52,313 nt of DNA from Asterionellopsis glacialis (lineage: Eukaryota > Bacillariophyta > Plagiogrammaphyceae > Rhaphoneidales > Asterionellopsidaceae). Both the position numbers and the translations under genes were made by a program. Positions 1 to 10,274 of this stretch are shown here, piece after piece (position 1 is the first letter of the stretch; each line of letters starts with the position of its first letter). Location of the stretch: contig WKLE02001541.1 in assembly GCA_014885115.2 (NCBI GenBank), forward strand, positions 1 to 52,313, written 5' to 3'. Under the pieces are notes generated by a model that was given only the letters and a program-made list of their open reading frames with translations, had not been told where the DNA came from and did no database searches.

Positions 1-605
1 AGTTATAATTTAGGAATTAGTTAAAACCAAACTGGCTGATTGTTATTAGCTTATGGCAGAGGCTTCAGGAGCCCTCCAACAACGACCTGTGTCTCAATTT
101 CAATAGAGAAAATAGGTGAGTATCACTTTACTACTGTAAGATTCAAAAGGTTTCAACATTTAGAATTGTGATGGTTTTTAATCGCCTTATCAATCACGGA
201 GTAATTTCACTTTTCTAGAAGGGCCTGCGAAATGTTGCCTGTAATAGCATTCGAACGCATATCTAATCTTCTCAAAGAGCTCAAAAATAAAATTTCGGAT
301 GGTATTTTACCTCTCATATTATTTCTATTTACAAATTTTTGGTTGATTCCCCTGTTCCTCTGTACCAAAAAAGATATAGAAGTCATTGGACCAAGATTGT
401 CAGGAACAACAAGGAATCATTTTAGAGAGAGAGTTTGAATTGGGCCTCTAGAGGTCATCGGGTTGTGGCCGTGATCCAGATCATATTATTATTTGTATAT
501 GAAATAAAACAAGTGTTTTTAGAGGTCACTCATTCGAACAAGATAGAGATTATTGTTATGAACAAGAAATTTCATGGAATTTCAATCAAGTTCTCTTGTT
601 CCGTA

Positions 606-720
606 TATCTTACCGTACCTGTAAGTAGGATGTACCGTACCTGGTACCAGCTACCTGGTACATGTACCTGTATTACCTGGTATTGGAACCAAATTCCTGG
701 CCTACCTGGTATCTCTACGA
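606..720. repeat. GTACCTGGTAC-type palindrome cluster
   Basis: A dense run of variants of TACCTGGTAC / GTACCAGGTA: four to six near-copies in about 110 bases, several overlapping the palindrome GGTACC. The same words recur in at least seven other intergenic stretches of the window and were not seen in coding exons. Confidence 0.7.
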
Positions 721-1469
721 ATGGGTAGTTGCAAGTTTAGTGGACATAACTACCCGCTACGACGACTAGGTCTATGTAACGCACGATTAGTCAGTGCTTC
801 AATTATTAACTGGTTCGTACCCCAAGTATGTATAAGGTATTCCGGTAGCAGGTAGGTCCTCTAGTATAGGTCCTACTTAGAGATTCCATGTTCATATCGA
901 AAAAGTTCTGGTTCTGTGAAATAGATCTGTCAAGAAACCCAACTGAATGTACAAACGGAAGGGTGTACGAGATAGAAAATTGGTAGGACGAATTCGGACC
1001 AGTCAGTATCAAGATGTTGAAGTGTACGTGTACATCTACTAGTCTAGTGAAATTGATTTTTACAACAGATAAAATTTCCTTTACAACAGGTACCGGTCAC
1101 ATCGTAGTATCGGTTTTTACGTTCCGTAAGTTTCACGGAAGTTTACCACATATATATGTTTTGTGAGGAGACAAAGTAGTCAAAACAAAAGAAGAAGAAT
1201 GTTCAACACCCATCCAGCGCACGTCCATTGGTCTTGGGTTTTTCTAATCGTAGTCTATTCCGATGCCTAATTGCGCTGGTAAAGTATGACTTAGGGTTAA
1301 GCGAACCGTACAGATACTGTATCTGCACAAAGAAATAAATTTCACTGCAACTGGGATACTCACCCAGATACATTTTTTGTAGTAAATGTATGAGGGCAAT
1401 AACATTTTGGGCGGAAGATGTATGGACGGATTTTATCTTTTTGCTATAGTATTTTACTCGCGTTAAGAG

Positions 1470-1720
1470 AATATACCTGGTAAACGTAATTTAATAAAGT
1501 TTCATTGGAGACATACTACCCAGGTAACAGGCACTAGGGTCTACCGGTACCAGGTACAGTACGAGGTAGTACTGGAACTCACCCAGGTAGCATACCGTTA
1601 AGGTACAGCACTATCTGTACCAGGTATCATATCTAAAAAAACTTTGGTACAGGGTCTCCGGTAGGACTACCTGAAATAATTATTTCTACGAGTACGAGTA
1701 CAGTAGGTCCTGACTGTATC
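1470..1720. repeat. Palindrome cluster (ACCAGGTAC / TAGGTCCT family)
   Basis: Repeated CCAGGTA, GGTACC, TACCGGTACC and GTAGGTCCT words, some self-complementary. It is the second cluster of this family upstream of the HPP gene. Confidence 0.65.
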
Positions 1721-2016
1721 ATTATTGTTGATTTTTATGACCGAAGAACTTTCTGCCGGTGTACTTTGTGCTGATATTCAGTACCTCAGAGTTCCTTATT
1801 GCTGGTACCCTGCATGACTTATCATGCCCTATTGGTATGGTGTTGAACTTTGAACTTTCCCAGCAACACAGGAAACATTGAACATCGCTGTTCACTTCTT
1901 GTCCGTAATTATTTCTTTTAGGATTCATTTTCATCAACCTTGTATGTAGTATCATATTTTGCATTATCCACGAGGCTCAAACTCAACTGACAAATTACAA
2001 CCATTGCTGTTCCAAG

Positions 2017-3690
2017 ATGCTATCAAGCTTCGATGACTCCACACCAGAGACAATGACCAGCGCAGCAGAAGATAATCAGTTAGCCATTGACATCGATGAG
2101 TCTAGCATATCTGACGAAGAAGATCGAGACGAAAATTTGCAAGAGCAAGTGCAAAAAGATCCATATCTCGAAGTACTGGATCAAACAATGTCAAGCGCTG
2201 GACGTTGGGCATTCGGGGTTGCTGCAATTGAACTTTGGGTAGAAAGAAAAGACAAAACACGAGGTACAATTCTTGAACGAGCCAGCGGTGGCTGGTGGAG
2301 AGACCCAGTGTTCGCAGATTGTGACGATGCCTTGAGCAAACTTGAAGACTGTGATGATGAGGCACAATATTGTCCTCCTGAACCACTCATTCCTGGCGTT
2401 GGAGTTGCTGGAATCCTTTGGTCGGAAGCAGGGAAAAATACAAGTAAACTTAGATGGAGAGATTTGCGACAGATCGCAGACGACCCAGACCAACCCCGAG
2501 ACAATGGACGTCTTGAATTGTTGGCTAAGGCATTTGGTATCGCCTCTGGTGTAATTTTTCAATCCTGTGTCACGGGTCTTAAAGGGATGGCAATTTTCTA
2601 TGCCCGACGCTCTGTCAACTTTGAAAAATTATCAAGTGAAACGAATCAAACCTACCTACGAACTTCAGCAGAACTCTTGGGTTCTGTAATCTCGTGGAAC
2701 CAACCTCGATTAAACGCTATTGAAGAGCGAAGGAAGGAGTTACAAGCAGTTTTGAGGAGGGTCAGAATCAAGCTCCTTACATTGGTTAGATTTGGAATGC
2801 TAACCAAATTTGTCGAGTCCAATGAAAATGTGTCTGAAGAGAACAAGCCAGAAAGTATTTCACAAAACGAAACTCAAACAGTGTCCTCCTCTCCTAGCTA
2901 TAGAAAGAAAACCGTGCAACGGATGCAACGTGCCATATCAAAATCCTCGTCGCAGGTATCTCAAAAGGCAACTACAGCTGTCAAGAAGATGGTGAAGGGC
3001 GGAGGGCAACTACCTCCACCTCCATTTACTATTGCACAATGTTTGTTTTCTTTTTTGGGGTGCTTCCTTTCCCTCCTGAGTCTATCGGCCATTAACGAAT
3101 CCATTAAATCAGCAGGGAATGAACGTGGCATTATCCTTGCTCCATTGGGTGCTCTGGTCACCATGCATTATGGTCTGACATCAGCACCAGCATCACAGCC
3201 ACGCAACTCAATCTTAGGTGTAGTGGTAGCAACCGTTGTTAGCAAAAGTATCTCCTACATACCTGAAGATATACTGCCTGTGTGGATTCGCATTGCTTTA
3301 GGACCAGCTATCGCAATTGTGGCGACACTCAAGCTAGGAATTCCTCATCCACCGGCTGGTGCGGTAGCTGTATTATTTGCATCGGATGCAGCTAGCAATG
3401 ATTGGAAAAGTCTTGGCCTCTTGTTAGTTGGCTATACGGAGGCTATACTCTTCGCACTTGTCTTTGTAAACTTGAATGAAACAAAGACTTTTCCGATGTA
3501 CTGGGGAGTACCTGATTTCAGAAATTGGTTGGAAATTTTAAAATGTAAGCTTGCAAAACTCACTGCAAGTAAATCACCAAGTGCAAAACGAACTTCAAAT
3601 GTAGGACCAAGACTCGTTTCTCAGTCTACTGTGGCAACCTGTCGCAGATTGAGCTTTCGGTCAGAATTCCCTGAAGAAGAAAGTCAATAG
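2017..3690 (+). CDS. HPP-family integral membrane protein with N-terminal GAF-like region
   Basis: Single-exon gene of 557 aa. Residues 1-60 are acidic and probably disordered. Residues about 115-260 resemble the GAF-like sensor region often joined to HPP domains in algae, with conserved-looking Trp/Arg/Asp and a DPDQP motif. A Ser/Lys-rich linker follows (about 265-330). From about residue 334 there are four to six hydrophobic segments, with the signature His-Pro-Pro-Ala-Gly at about 444-448, which names the family. HPP proteins of cyanobacteria and plant chloroplast envelopes have been linked to nitrite transport, so a plastid or other membrane anion transporter is possible, but no clear plastid presequence is visible. 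The ATG at 2017 is the first in frame. The C-terminal 60 residues are basic and Ser-rich. HPP membership is firm; substrate and location are inference. Confidence 0.85.
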   Translation: MLSSFDDSTPETMTSAAEDNQLAIDIDESSISDEEDRDENLQEQVQKDPYLEVLDQTMSSAGRWAFGVAAIELWVERKDKTRGTILERASGGWWRDPVFADCDDALSKLEDCDDEAQYCPPEPLIPGVGVAGILWSEAGKNTSKLRWRDLRQIADDPDQPRDNGRLELLAKAFGIASGVIFQSCVTGLKGMAIFYARRSVNFEKLSSETNQTYLRTSAELLGSVISWNQPRLNAIEERRKELQAVLRRVRIKLLTLVRFGMLTKFVESNENVSEENKPESISQNETQTVSSSPSYRKKTVQRMQRAISKSSSQVSQKATTAVKKMVKGGGQLPPPPFTIAQCLFSFLGCFLSLLSLSAINESIKSAGNERGIILAPLGALVTMHYGLTSAPASQPRNSILGVVVATVVSKSISYIPEDILPVWIRIALGPAIAIVATLKLGIPHPPAGAVAVLFASDAASNDWKSLGLLLVGYTEAILFALVFVNLNETKTFPMYWGVPDFRNWLEILKCKLAKLTASKSPSAKRTSNVGPRLVSQSTVATCRRLSFRSEFPEEESQ

Positions 3691-3896
3691 AAATATTTTT
3701 GAAACAGTATATGTATTGATTTAATTTACAACTATATCAATAGAATTTTTAAATAAAAATGAAGGCTAAAAATTAGTAGGTTAGCAATGTAGTGGTGTGT
3801 ATTGTCATTTCTGCAAGAGATACTGTAAGTGTATTTTTACCCAAAAAGAAAAGCGCAACACTCAAGCCTAGTGTATTCTCCTATTTATCACATGTT
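3691..3896. other. Convergent 3' intergenic
   Basis: Short AT-rich spacer between the convergent HPP and glycosyltransferase genes. It contains AATAAA-like words (near 3752) that could serve polyadenylation of the forward gene. Confidence 0.4.
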
Positions 3897-5387
3897 TTAC
3901 TGGCTGCAATGCTGTTTCCGAGCATAGTTGACGGCTCGTAGAATCGAACAGGCAGTGAGAGCTGTCCAATTTTCGTTGTGCTCGATGATTTTCTCCTGTT
4001 CATCTGATGGGAAGACTTGTAAATCTTTTTGATGAGCCTTGCAATCTAAAATATCGTGCGGGACTCTTCGTTTGGCAAGAAAGTAGTACGTGTCACTTGA
4101 TGATGGTGTTGACTCTGGATTTGGATAAGCGTATCGTCGACAATAATGCAGAAAGGGTGGCGGGATAAGAGGTGGTAGAAAACATGATTTGGCTCCATCA
4201 TAACTAATTGTTTTGCGATCCGAACCTGCGTCTACAAAAGCTTTAGCTGATGGACCTGGTGTACTTGTGGCAGTCAACCGAGGCCAACCAACCATGCAAC
4301 CTGTGTACAAACCATTCAATAACTTGTGAGGCATTTCTAAATGTGCGGCAGCCATAGAATATGCATACATTTCTGCGTATAGTAATGGGTATTGATCATA
4401 GGTCGGTGGCACAAATGCTGACCATTGCTTTGATAACTTCACAACATCCCGAGCATGGATGATGTAGGGTGGGCCTACAGTGTAATGATTTGCCACATCT
4501 TGCCGTACAACTCGGGTACAGGGTGAATTCTCTCCACAAATGGTTGTTCGATTAAAGTCAAGCCATTGAGATCCTAACCCATAAGCAGCTGCTACAGGTC
4601 TTCCTGGTACAGCTAATGAATCACTGGGTAATTGGAATTTAGATAAGAAGAGAAAGTCAGGATCAATCAAAACGACTGCCTCATTTTTTTCGAGACGAGA
4701 TTTGTTATCCCCGCCGTAGTATTCTAATGCCCAATGTCGAAGCCCATTTGGTTTGTTGTTAAAGTGATAGTGATTTCCATAATTGGAATGCTGCAGCTTT
4801 CCATGCCGATTGAGAAAGGTTCGTTTTTTAGTTCCATCTGCGTATGGTCCTCCATACACAGTCATATCTGAGAAGTCAGGTGAAAAATGGACGTTCGGTA
4901 TAATAAGACCCTGTTGAACCGAAGATGACTGAGACTTTATTGAGAAATGACTGTCTAAATCTTGAATAATTTCACCCATTGTTAGAACATCTTTGTCTCT
5001 CTTTTCGCCGTCTTTCGGACAACCACTAACGATCCATGTGAAGCGACCTGATTGTTGAACTGACCGAGCGGAATGAATTTGAGTAAGGACTTGCCATCGT
5101 TGAAAGGTCGCACAATCAGTATTAACAACAAAATGGTACACAAGTGAGCCATCTGTCTCATTGATAGACTTGATCAAAGGCTCTCGCGGTCGTTTGTCAT
5201 TGTAACCCTTTGTGCCTACACCTATCTGAGACCCCCGATTTGAGTAATGCCGTGCTGGACCGACGCCATCTTTGCTGCCTGTTGTGGAGTGAGACTCACT
5301 GGAAATCTTGACAACTAATATCCATGGGAGGAATGTCGTTAGCACTATAATACATGCAACGATAGTGAGTAAATTCCTCAGTCTCAT
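3897..5387 (-). CDS. Hydroxyproline/serine O-glycosyltransferase-like type II membrane protein
   Basis: Single-exon 496-aa protein. Residues about 7-27 form an uncleaved signal anchor, giving a Golgi/ER type II topology. The lumenal part fits the HPAT / peptidyl-serine galactosyltransferase group: an early 'YHFVVNTDC' strand, an Arg-His-Trp-Ala-Leu segment, and an acidic 'LIDPDFLFL' motif with Asp-Pro-Asp at 242-244, which should bind the metal and nucleotide sugar. A 'GPPYIIHARDVVKLSKQW' block and a 'YAEMYAYSMAAAHLEM' block follow, both typical of the family's second half. In plants and green algae these enzymes add arabinose or galactose to hydroxyproline- or serine-rich wall glycoproteins. 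The gene is divergent from the LRR gene at 6348. Fold-level assignment is good; donor sugar and acceptor are not readable. Confidence 0.75.
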   Translation of the reverse strand: MRLRNLLTIVACIIVLTTFLPWILVVKISSESHSTTGSKDGVGPARHYSNRGSQIGVGTKGYNDKRPREPLIKSINETDGSLVYHFVVNTDCATFQRWQVLTQIHSARSVQQSGRFTWIVSGCPKDGEKRDKDVLTMGEIIQDLDSHFSIKSQSSSVQQGLIIPNVHFSPDFSDMTVYGGPYADGTKKRTFLNRHGKLQHSNYGNHYHFNNKPNGLRHWALEYYGGDNKSRLEKNEAVVLIDPDFLFLSKFQLPSDSLAVPGRPVAAAYGLGSQWLDFNRTTICGENSPCTRVVRQDVANHYTVGPPYIIHARDVVKLSKQWSAFVPPTYDQYPLLYAEMYAYSMAAAHLEMPHKLLNGLYTGCMVGWPRLTATSTPGPSAKAFVDAGSDRKTISYDGAKSCFLPPLIPPPFLHYCRRYAYPNPESTPSSSDTYYFLAKRRVPHDILDCKAHQKDLQVFPSDEQEKIIEHNENWTALTACSILRAVNYARKQHCSQ

Positions 5388-5630
5388 GTCTTCATAGAAT
5401 AAGAATTATGTTGATGATGTTGATGATTCCGGTCATGGCGCCGCTACAGTGAGACTCTAGTCTCTAGAGAGGTTACTGTATTCGAGTTTCGTAGAGAGTT
5501 CGCATTATTGCTGTTTGCCCTGTCGTGGAAAGGTTTGGGTATGACAGTAAGAAAAGAAAAAACTTATTAGGAATAAGATTATTGAATAAAAGAAAACTGC
5601 TTCGAAGGACAGAATGTTGGGGTTAAAACA

Positions 5631-5638
5631 TGACGTCA
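5631..5638. promoter_or_regulatory. CRE-like palindrome TGACGTCA
   Basis: Perfect 8-bp bZIP-type palindrome, 244 bp upstream of the glycosyltransferase ATG. TGACGT elements mediate CO2/cAMP/light responses in diatom promoters, so a bZIP site is plausible. Function here is inference. Confidence 0.45.
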
Positions 5639-5686
5639 TCATGTCAATTACTTATGAGGACCGACAAGGGAGGACCGACAACCGAT

Positions 5687-5692
5687 CACGTG
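5687..5692. promoter_or_regulatory. G-box/E-box CACGTG
   Basis: Perfect CACGTG inside a wider near-repeat of CGATCAC on both sides, 50 bp from the TGACGTCA site. It could be bound by bHLH or bZIP factors. Confidence 0.35.
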
Positions 5693-5805
5693 CGATCACC
5701 CAACTGTACAAACAGGGGTGTTTTTTCTGTTCCTCCTCGCATCTCTCTCTAGAGAGAGGACCTGCGTGTATCCGCTAATGTCTGGTGTTGTCGAGTCCCG
5801 TCACT

Positions 5806-6040
5806 GCGTACCTGGTACGATACACTGGTAGTCCACGAACGACCTACCAGCTACCTGGTACCAGGTACCGGCGGTAGTAATAGGGTCCTTACCGTACCTT
5901 GTAGGACTTACCCCAGGTAGGACCTACCTGGAATTGATACCAAGGGCTGTTGATTACTAGGACCTAGACTACAGGTACCCCAGGTACACCTTCCTGTACA
6001 GGTACACAAGGTTTAGGTCCTAGAGTAGGTAGGACTACCA
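5806..6040. repeat. Dense GGTACC/TAGGACCTA palindrome cluster
   Basis: About 235 bases consisting almost wholly of variants of TACCTGGTACCAGGTA and TAGGACCTA, including overlapping perfect GGTACC sites. It is the strongest cluster in the left part of the window. Confidence 0.75.
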
Positions 6041-6347
6041 TACGGCTTTGAAAAAAGGAACTCTGCACTAGCTACTCTAGAGACTAGAGTTAGTATGAAT
6101 AGTGGATTTTTTTATTGCAGTTTTATGCACAAGACGATGCAAGACGATTCGCGACTACCAAAAGGAGTTGAAAGTTTGTTGCTTACTCACTCACATCGTC
6201 AACCCAAAACTACTCAAGTACCGCATAAAGAGATTTTTTCTTTATTCCTTTCGTGTTCGCCATTGACACCACAATAGTCGTCCTACATCACAACAGGGGA
6301 ATTTTAAAAGAAGCTTTCAGAAGATCAATGCTATTGCTGTAATCATT

Positions 6348-9122
6348 ATGGAAGAACGCAAAAATGAATGTGCATCGGATAAGGAAGCTTTTCTGCAAGA
6401 AACAGGAAATGAAGGTGATATTCAAGAACAAGGAGGTACATTATGTGATTCTCGTTCTGAAACCGAACGGAGAGTGTCGTTGAACGACACTGGAAGTGAA
6501 CAGGGTAACTCAACAACCAGAGCCGAGAGACTATGTCGAGGAACTACCCTGGATCCTCAACTTATTCTCAATTTGACCAGAACAAGCGGTACTAGTGCAA
6601 CTCTAGAGGGCAACTTCATAGGGACGTCCGAGAAGCTAGAACAAGGAGTTACTCTTGATCCTCAACTCATTCTCAGCTTGACCAAAACAACTGAAAGCGA
6701 AAGAAGTCTTTATACTGATAGCCAGGTAGCGACGGATAAGACTTCCATAGAAGGCAAGACAACTAATAGTGAAACGCAGGATACTCTTCTAAAAGAAGGT
6801 ATTCGAGAATCATTAGAATTAGTAGAGATCAACAGCAACACCTCGGATAGCGATCTCCCTGGTGCTTATGCAATTCAAGGGCCCAGCGTTGGATCTGGTA
6901 TAAGTAGGCGAGGTGCGTCTCAAGCTGGAATTTCCACGAGTTTCACAGTGGATGACTCGTCTTCTAGCGATCACAATATGATCACTTCAAGAGAATTTAG
7001 AAGATCATCAGTGACTGCTATTGATGTTTCAGCCGAAATCGCAGACGATGATAAAAAAGTCTTCCAACGGGCACGGGATCAAATTATTCGAGAAAGTACT
7101 GAGGCCGTTGTGTTATCAAGAAGGGAGCTTTATATGACACCGAGATGTAAATTGATTGGAGCTGCAGTTTCAAGCATATTGATTGGTGGCTTCCTTTACC
7201 TCGGACTCAAGGAAAGAGTCAAAAGCAACAAGGCGGGAGGTGAAAGTGTTTGCACTCCAATGGACATGTCCAGCAACATCTTTCTTCAATGTCAATGCAG
7301 AGGAGAAATTACCACAGTTGGAAATACAACTTTATACAAAGAATTGGCCGAAGCCTTACAATCAAATAGTGATAGCATGTCATCTTGCACACCAAGCAAT
7401 CAAGCCTTGTGGTGGCTCGTAAGTGACACAGAGCTTGCCAACACATCGTCGGAAATTAGTATTAACAAATTGCGAAACCGATATGCATTGGCTATTTTAT
7501 ATCTTTCGACGGGAGGCGGTGCCTGGAACAGACGGGAAAACTGGCTATCCAACACAGACGAGTGCAACTGGGAGGGAGTCTATTGCTCTGCTTCAGGAAA
7601 TGGTGGACTCAACCAAATTATTGTCAATAGAAATAATATGAGGGGTACAATACCACACGAAATTTTATTTTTGAGCTCATTGAGAAGATTAGATATGCGT
7701 TCGAATGCTATTACAGGAAGCATTCCGCAGGCCCTTCCAGAAAAGATGAAATTACTTCGTGAGTGATCATGCGACTACAGAGCATCGAATACTGAATGTT
7801 GAAGATTTGAACTTTACAGTAATACAGTAATACAGTAATACTCACCTATTTTCTCTGTTGAAATTGTGACACAGGTCGCCTTGATGTGAGCCGCAATTTG
7901 ATAACTGGAAGGCTTCCACGTTTTGTCAATGTTGCTCTATTCGAAGAGAATATTATGGAATTTTTGTCGGATAATATGACAAGCGAGGATGCTCTTGAAC
8001 GAGCGCTAGATGATAGCGAAGAGCTAGAAGGAAGAAACATTTGTAAGTCGTGTTGCTTTACTGAATGAAATTACTCTTTCTATTTGTTTGAAACTGATGC
8101 AAAATTTGCTGCTCAATGCATTAATTACCCAATACTACCTCTACTAGATGAGTTGATTTTTTCACACAACTTGATTACTGGCACTATTCCTCCTGAATAC
8201 TCACGCCTTCCAACGCTTCGTAAGTTTTCCGCTGATATGGGGGTTTTACAATTTTGCTTCTCATCAACCACACATTTCATTTTTTTTAAGGAGAAATCTG
8301 GTTAGACCATAACCGATTGTCTGGGAACATTATTGAAGGTGTACCGGCGCAAATTGATGAAGTTGTTGGTCGGTACTACCGGATAGGTAAGTGTTGTCTT
8401 CGACATCTTTGAATTACACTTTGTTACTTTACTGTACTGTACCAAATTGATGAAAACTAAAGATGCCTGTGTGCTTATCATTTTTATTTCTAAAATCAGA
8501 AAGTTATAGTGTACGCAATAACAGTTTGGTTGGACAAATCCCACCCGCTGTTGGGGTTCTCACTAATTTGGAGTTTCTAGATTGGTCTTACACGCATGAA
8601 TATGGAACTATTCCAACTGAAATAGGAAATTTAATTCAACTACGAGAGCTCCACCTTAATCACGCACATTTCAATGGTAAGTGAGATGCGATGAGTTGAT
8701 GAACAAATGAATTCTACACCCATGCCTTCCCGAAATCACTGCAGTGTTCTAACTTTTAAGTTTTTTTGTTTGCGATTTTCTGAATACGTGGAAAGGAACC
8801 ATACCAACTGAAATTCTAAATCTTGGTCAATTAGGTAAATACGTTTGTTTCTACTCAATTAGGACTTCGACATACCAGTGTGGTGTCTTTCAATTGTAAC
8901 ACTGAAATGATCGCAGACGGATTTTCTGGCTCACCAAGTTTTTTTGCATTTTTCTTTCTCATTGAAAATACCAATGCTCTACAAGAGGTACTTGGTTTGG
9001 CAAGTCCAGGTTTTACGGGAACTTTACCTTCCGAAATTTGTGATGTCCTAATTTATTTGGAGAGTGGTATTTTGGTTGATTGTAACACACTCGGGAAGAA
9101 TTGTCCTTGTTGTGACTGCTAA
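6348..9122 (+). CDS. Leucine-rich repeat membrane protein, seven exons
   Basis: Inferred exons: 6348-7758, 7875-8042, 8148-8219, 8291-8386, 8500-8676, 8796-8834, 8986-9122 (699 aa). All introns are GT-AG and all are phase 1. Residues 1-260 are acidic, Ser/Thr-rich and probably cytoplasmic, with a duplicated 'TLDPQLILxLTxT' motif near residues 65 and 103. One membrane segment lies near 267-285 (IGAAVSSILIGGFLYLGL). The outer part has an N-cap with 'LSTGGGAWNRRENWL' and a Cys-x-Trp-x-Gly-Val-x-Cys motif. Plant-type LRRs (GxIPxEIxxLxxL) follow, and the end is Cys-rich (CPCCDC). This is the usual architecture of diatom single-pass LRR proteins, whose ligands are mostly unknown. Exon 6 is only 39 nt; the last acceptor (8985) is the least certain. 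No kinase domain is present. Confidence 0.8.
7815..7840 (+). repeat. 9-bp tandem repeat in LRR intron 1
   Basis: About three copies of TACAGTAAT within the first intron of the LRR gene. It is a simple microsatellite-like array with no clear function. Confidence 0.6.
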
Positions 9123-10274
9123 TTAATAACGAGACCGGTGTTTACTGCAATGGGAGCTAATGATACCGGCTGTATACCCACTAGGTTGAGGAAAGACCAT
9201 GAATTGAAAGCTACGATATGAAATCTGGGGAAAGTAATTTTGTTCGGTGACATAAAACCTTTTGGTTTTTAAACTGCATTCATCTCTTTCTTTATTCTAC
9301 GTTGTGGTTACTCTTTGCGTTACTGTAAAACAACGTATTCTGTAAGGCTGTACGACTTTCAGCAATTTGAACTTATATATTGTATGTTCACAGAATCCTT
9401 CATTTCATACCAATATTGGATACAAGCAAGCAGTCCCCTCTCCCTACATAATGAGAAGGGGGAACTGGCAAGTTACTCTTGTCATCTGTGGGAGGAGGTT
9501 GTTATGAAACAAGATCCAGCTGCTGTTATGGTACTATCAATACAAAAATAATTGGTTAGCAAATCACAAAATCTACTGTTCAACTTTGATTGCTAAGATT
9601 AGACCAAGTTTTTCTGCAAGGTTAGAAGCTCTCAAGTTAGACCTAATTTGTTGTATAGAAGAAATGACAATACACACCGCTACAGTACTACCCGACTGAC
9701 TGCCTTGTGATGCGTTCGTATGACCAAACTCTCTATTTTTCTCTACAGAAGTTGAAACTACTGTCGTACTCGTGTTCCGTTAGTTCACTTTTAGTTATCG
9801 GCTCATTGGCAAATAATGTGGGTAGACTGTCGCTTATCTAGTCGAATTGTGATACCGTTGTGGGTTGTGAGAGTATTCGCTCTTGATTCATTGCTGGTGT
9901 CTCACGACTGGGGAAAGGCAGAGAGTGTGAAATTTCCCGCCAAAACGAAAGGGGCTCCCGCGCCTTTTTCGGTTGTACCAGGTACCATTTCTATCCTTAA
10001 CGACTGTACCGGTACGCTGTACCCGGTAACTGCTAACTGACGGTGGGGTAGAATTAGTAAGTAGCCTCAACCAACCGAAACCAGAAAACAAACCGTCAGA
10101 GAAAACTACGTTAGGATCTACCAGGTACGCATGTGGTCTACCAGGCGCAGTTGGGTTTTTGGATAGGGAAACAAGATTCCAGATTGAAACCGCCGTCGCC
10201 GCCGCCAATTCCATTACAAAATTTATTTCACACAACTTTCACGTTGGAAATTTACGATTATCGAGAAAAAAGCC
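9123..10274. other. Intergenic region upstream of the M11 protease gene
   Basis: 1.15 kb without a supported gene. It holds the LRR gene 3' end, several short open frames without domain character, and a GGTACC/TACCAGGTAC cluster at 9975-10150 just before the protease promoter. A (GCC)n-like stretch sits at 10190-10206. Confidence 0.5.
9975..10150. repeat. GTACCAGGTACC-type palindromes
   Basis: Copies at about 9977-9990, 10007-10030 and 10118-10145, including GTACCAGGTACC and TACCGGTAC. It belongs to the intergenic palindrome family and lies 125-300 bp upstream of the protease ATG. Confidence 0.65.

Larger units (their letters stand above)
1..2016. other. Gene-free region rich in short palindromes
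   Basis: I see no convincing gene here. The open frames are short, lack domain character and are broken by stops. The content is scattered short palindromes and near-palindromes built on GGTACC, TAGGTCCTA and CTCTAGAG, densest near 606-720 and 1470-1720. The palindrome CCTCTAGAGG lies near 445. The last 50 bases before 2017 should hold the promoter and 5' leader of the HPP gene, but I see no clear TATA or initiator. Confidence 0.6.
5388..6347. promoter_or_regulatory. Divergent intergenic region (glycosyltransferase / LRR gene)
   Basis: This 960-bp gap must hold both promoters. The half nearest the glycosyltransferase contains CTCTAGAG palindromes (about 5462-5472 and 5748-5761), a perfect TGACGTCA at 5631-5638, two AGGACCGACA copies 14 bp apart (5657-5666, 5671-5680) and CACGTG at 5687-5692. 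The half from about 5806 to 6040 is a GGTACC-palindrome cluster. A small open frame at 6095-6277 has no coding character that I can support. Confidence 0.5.
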
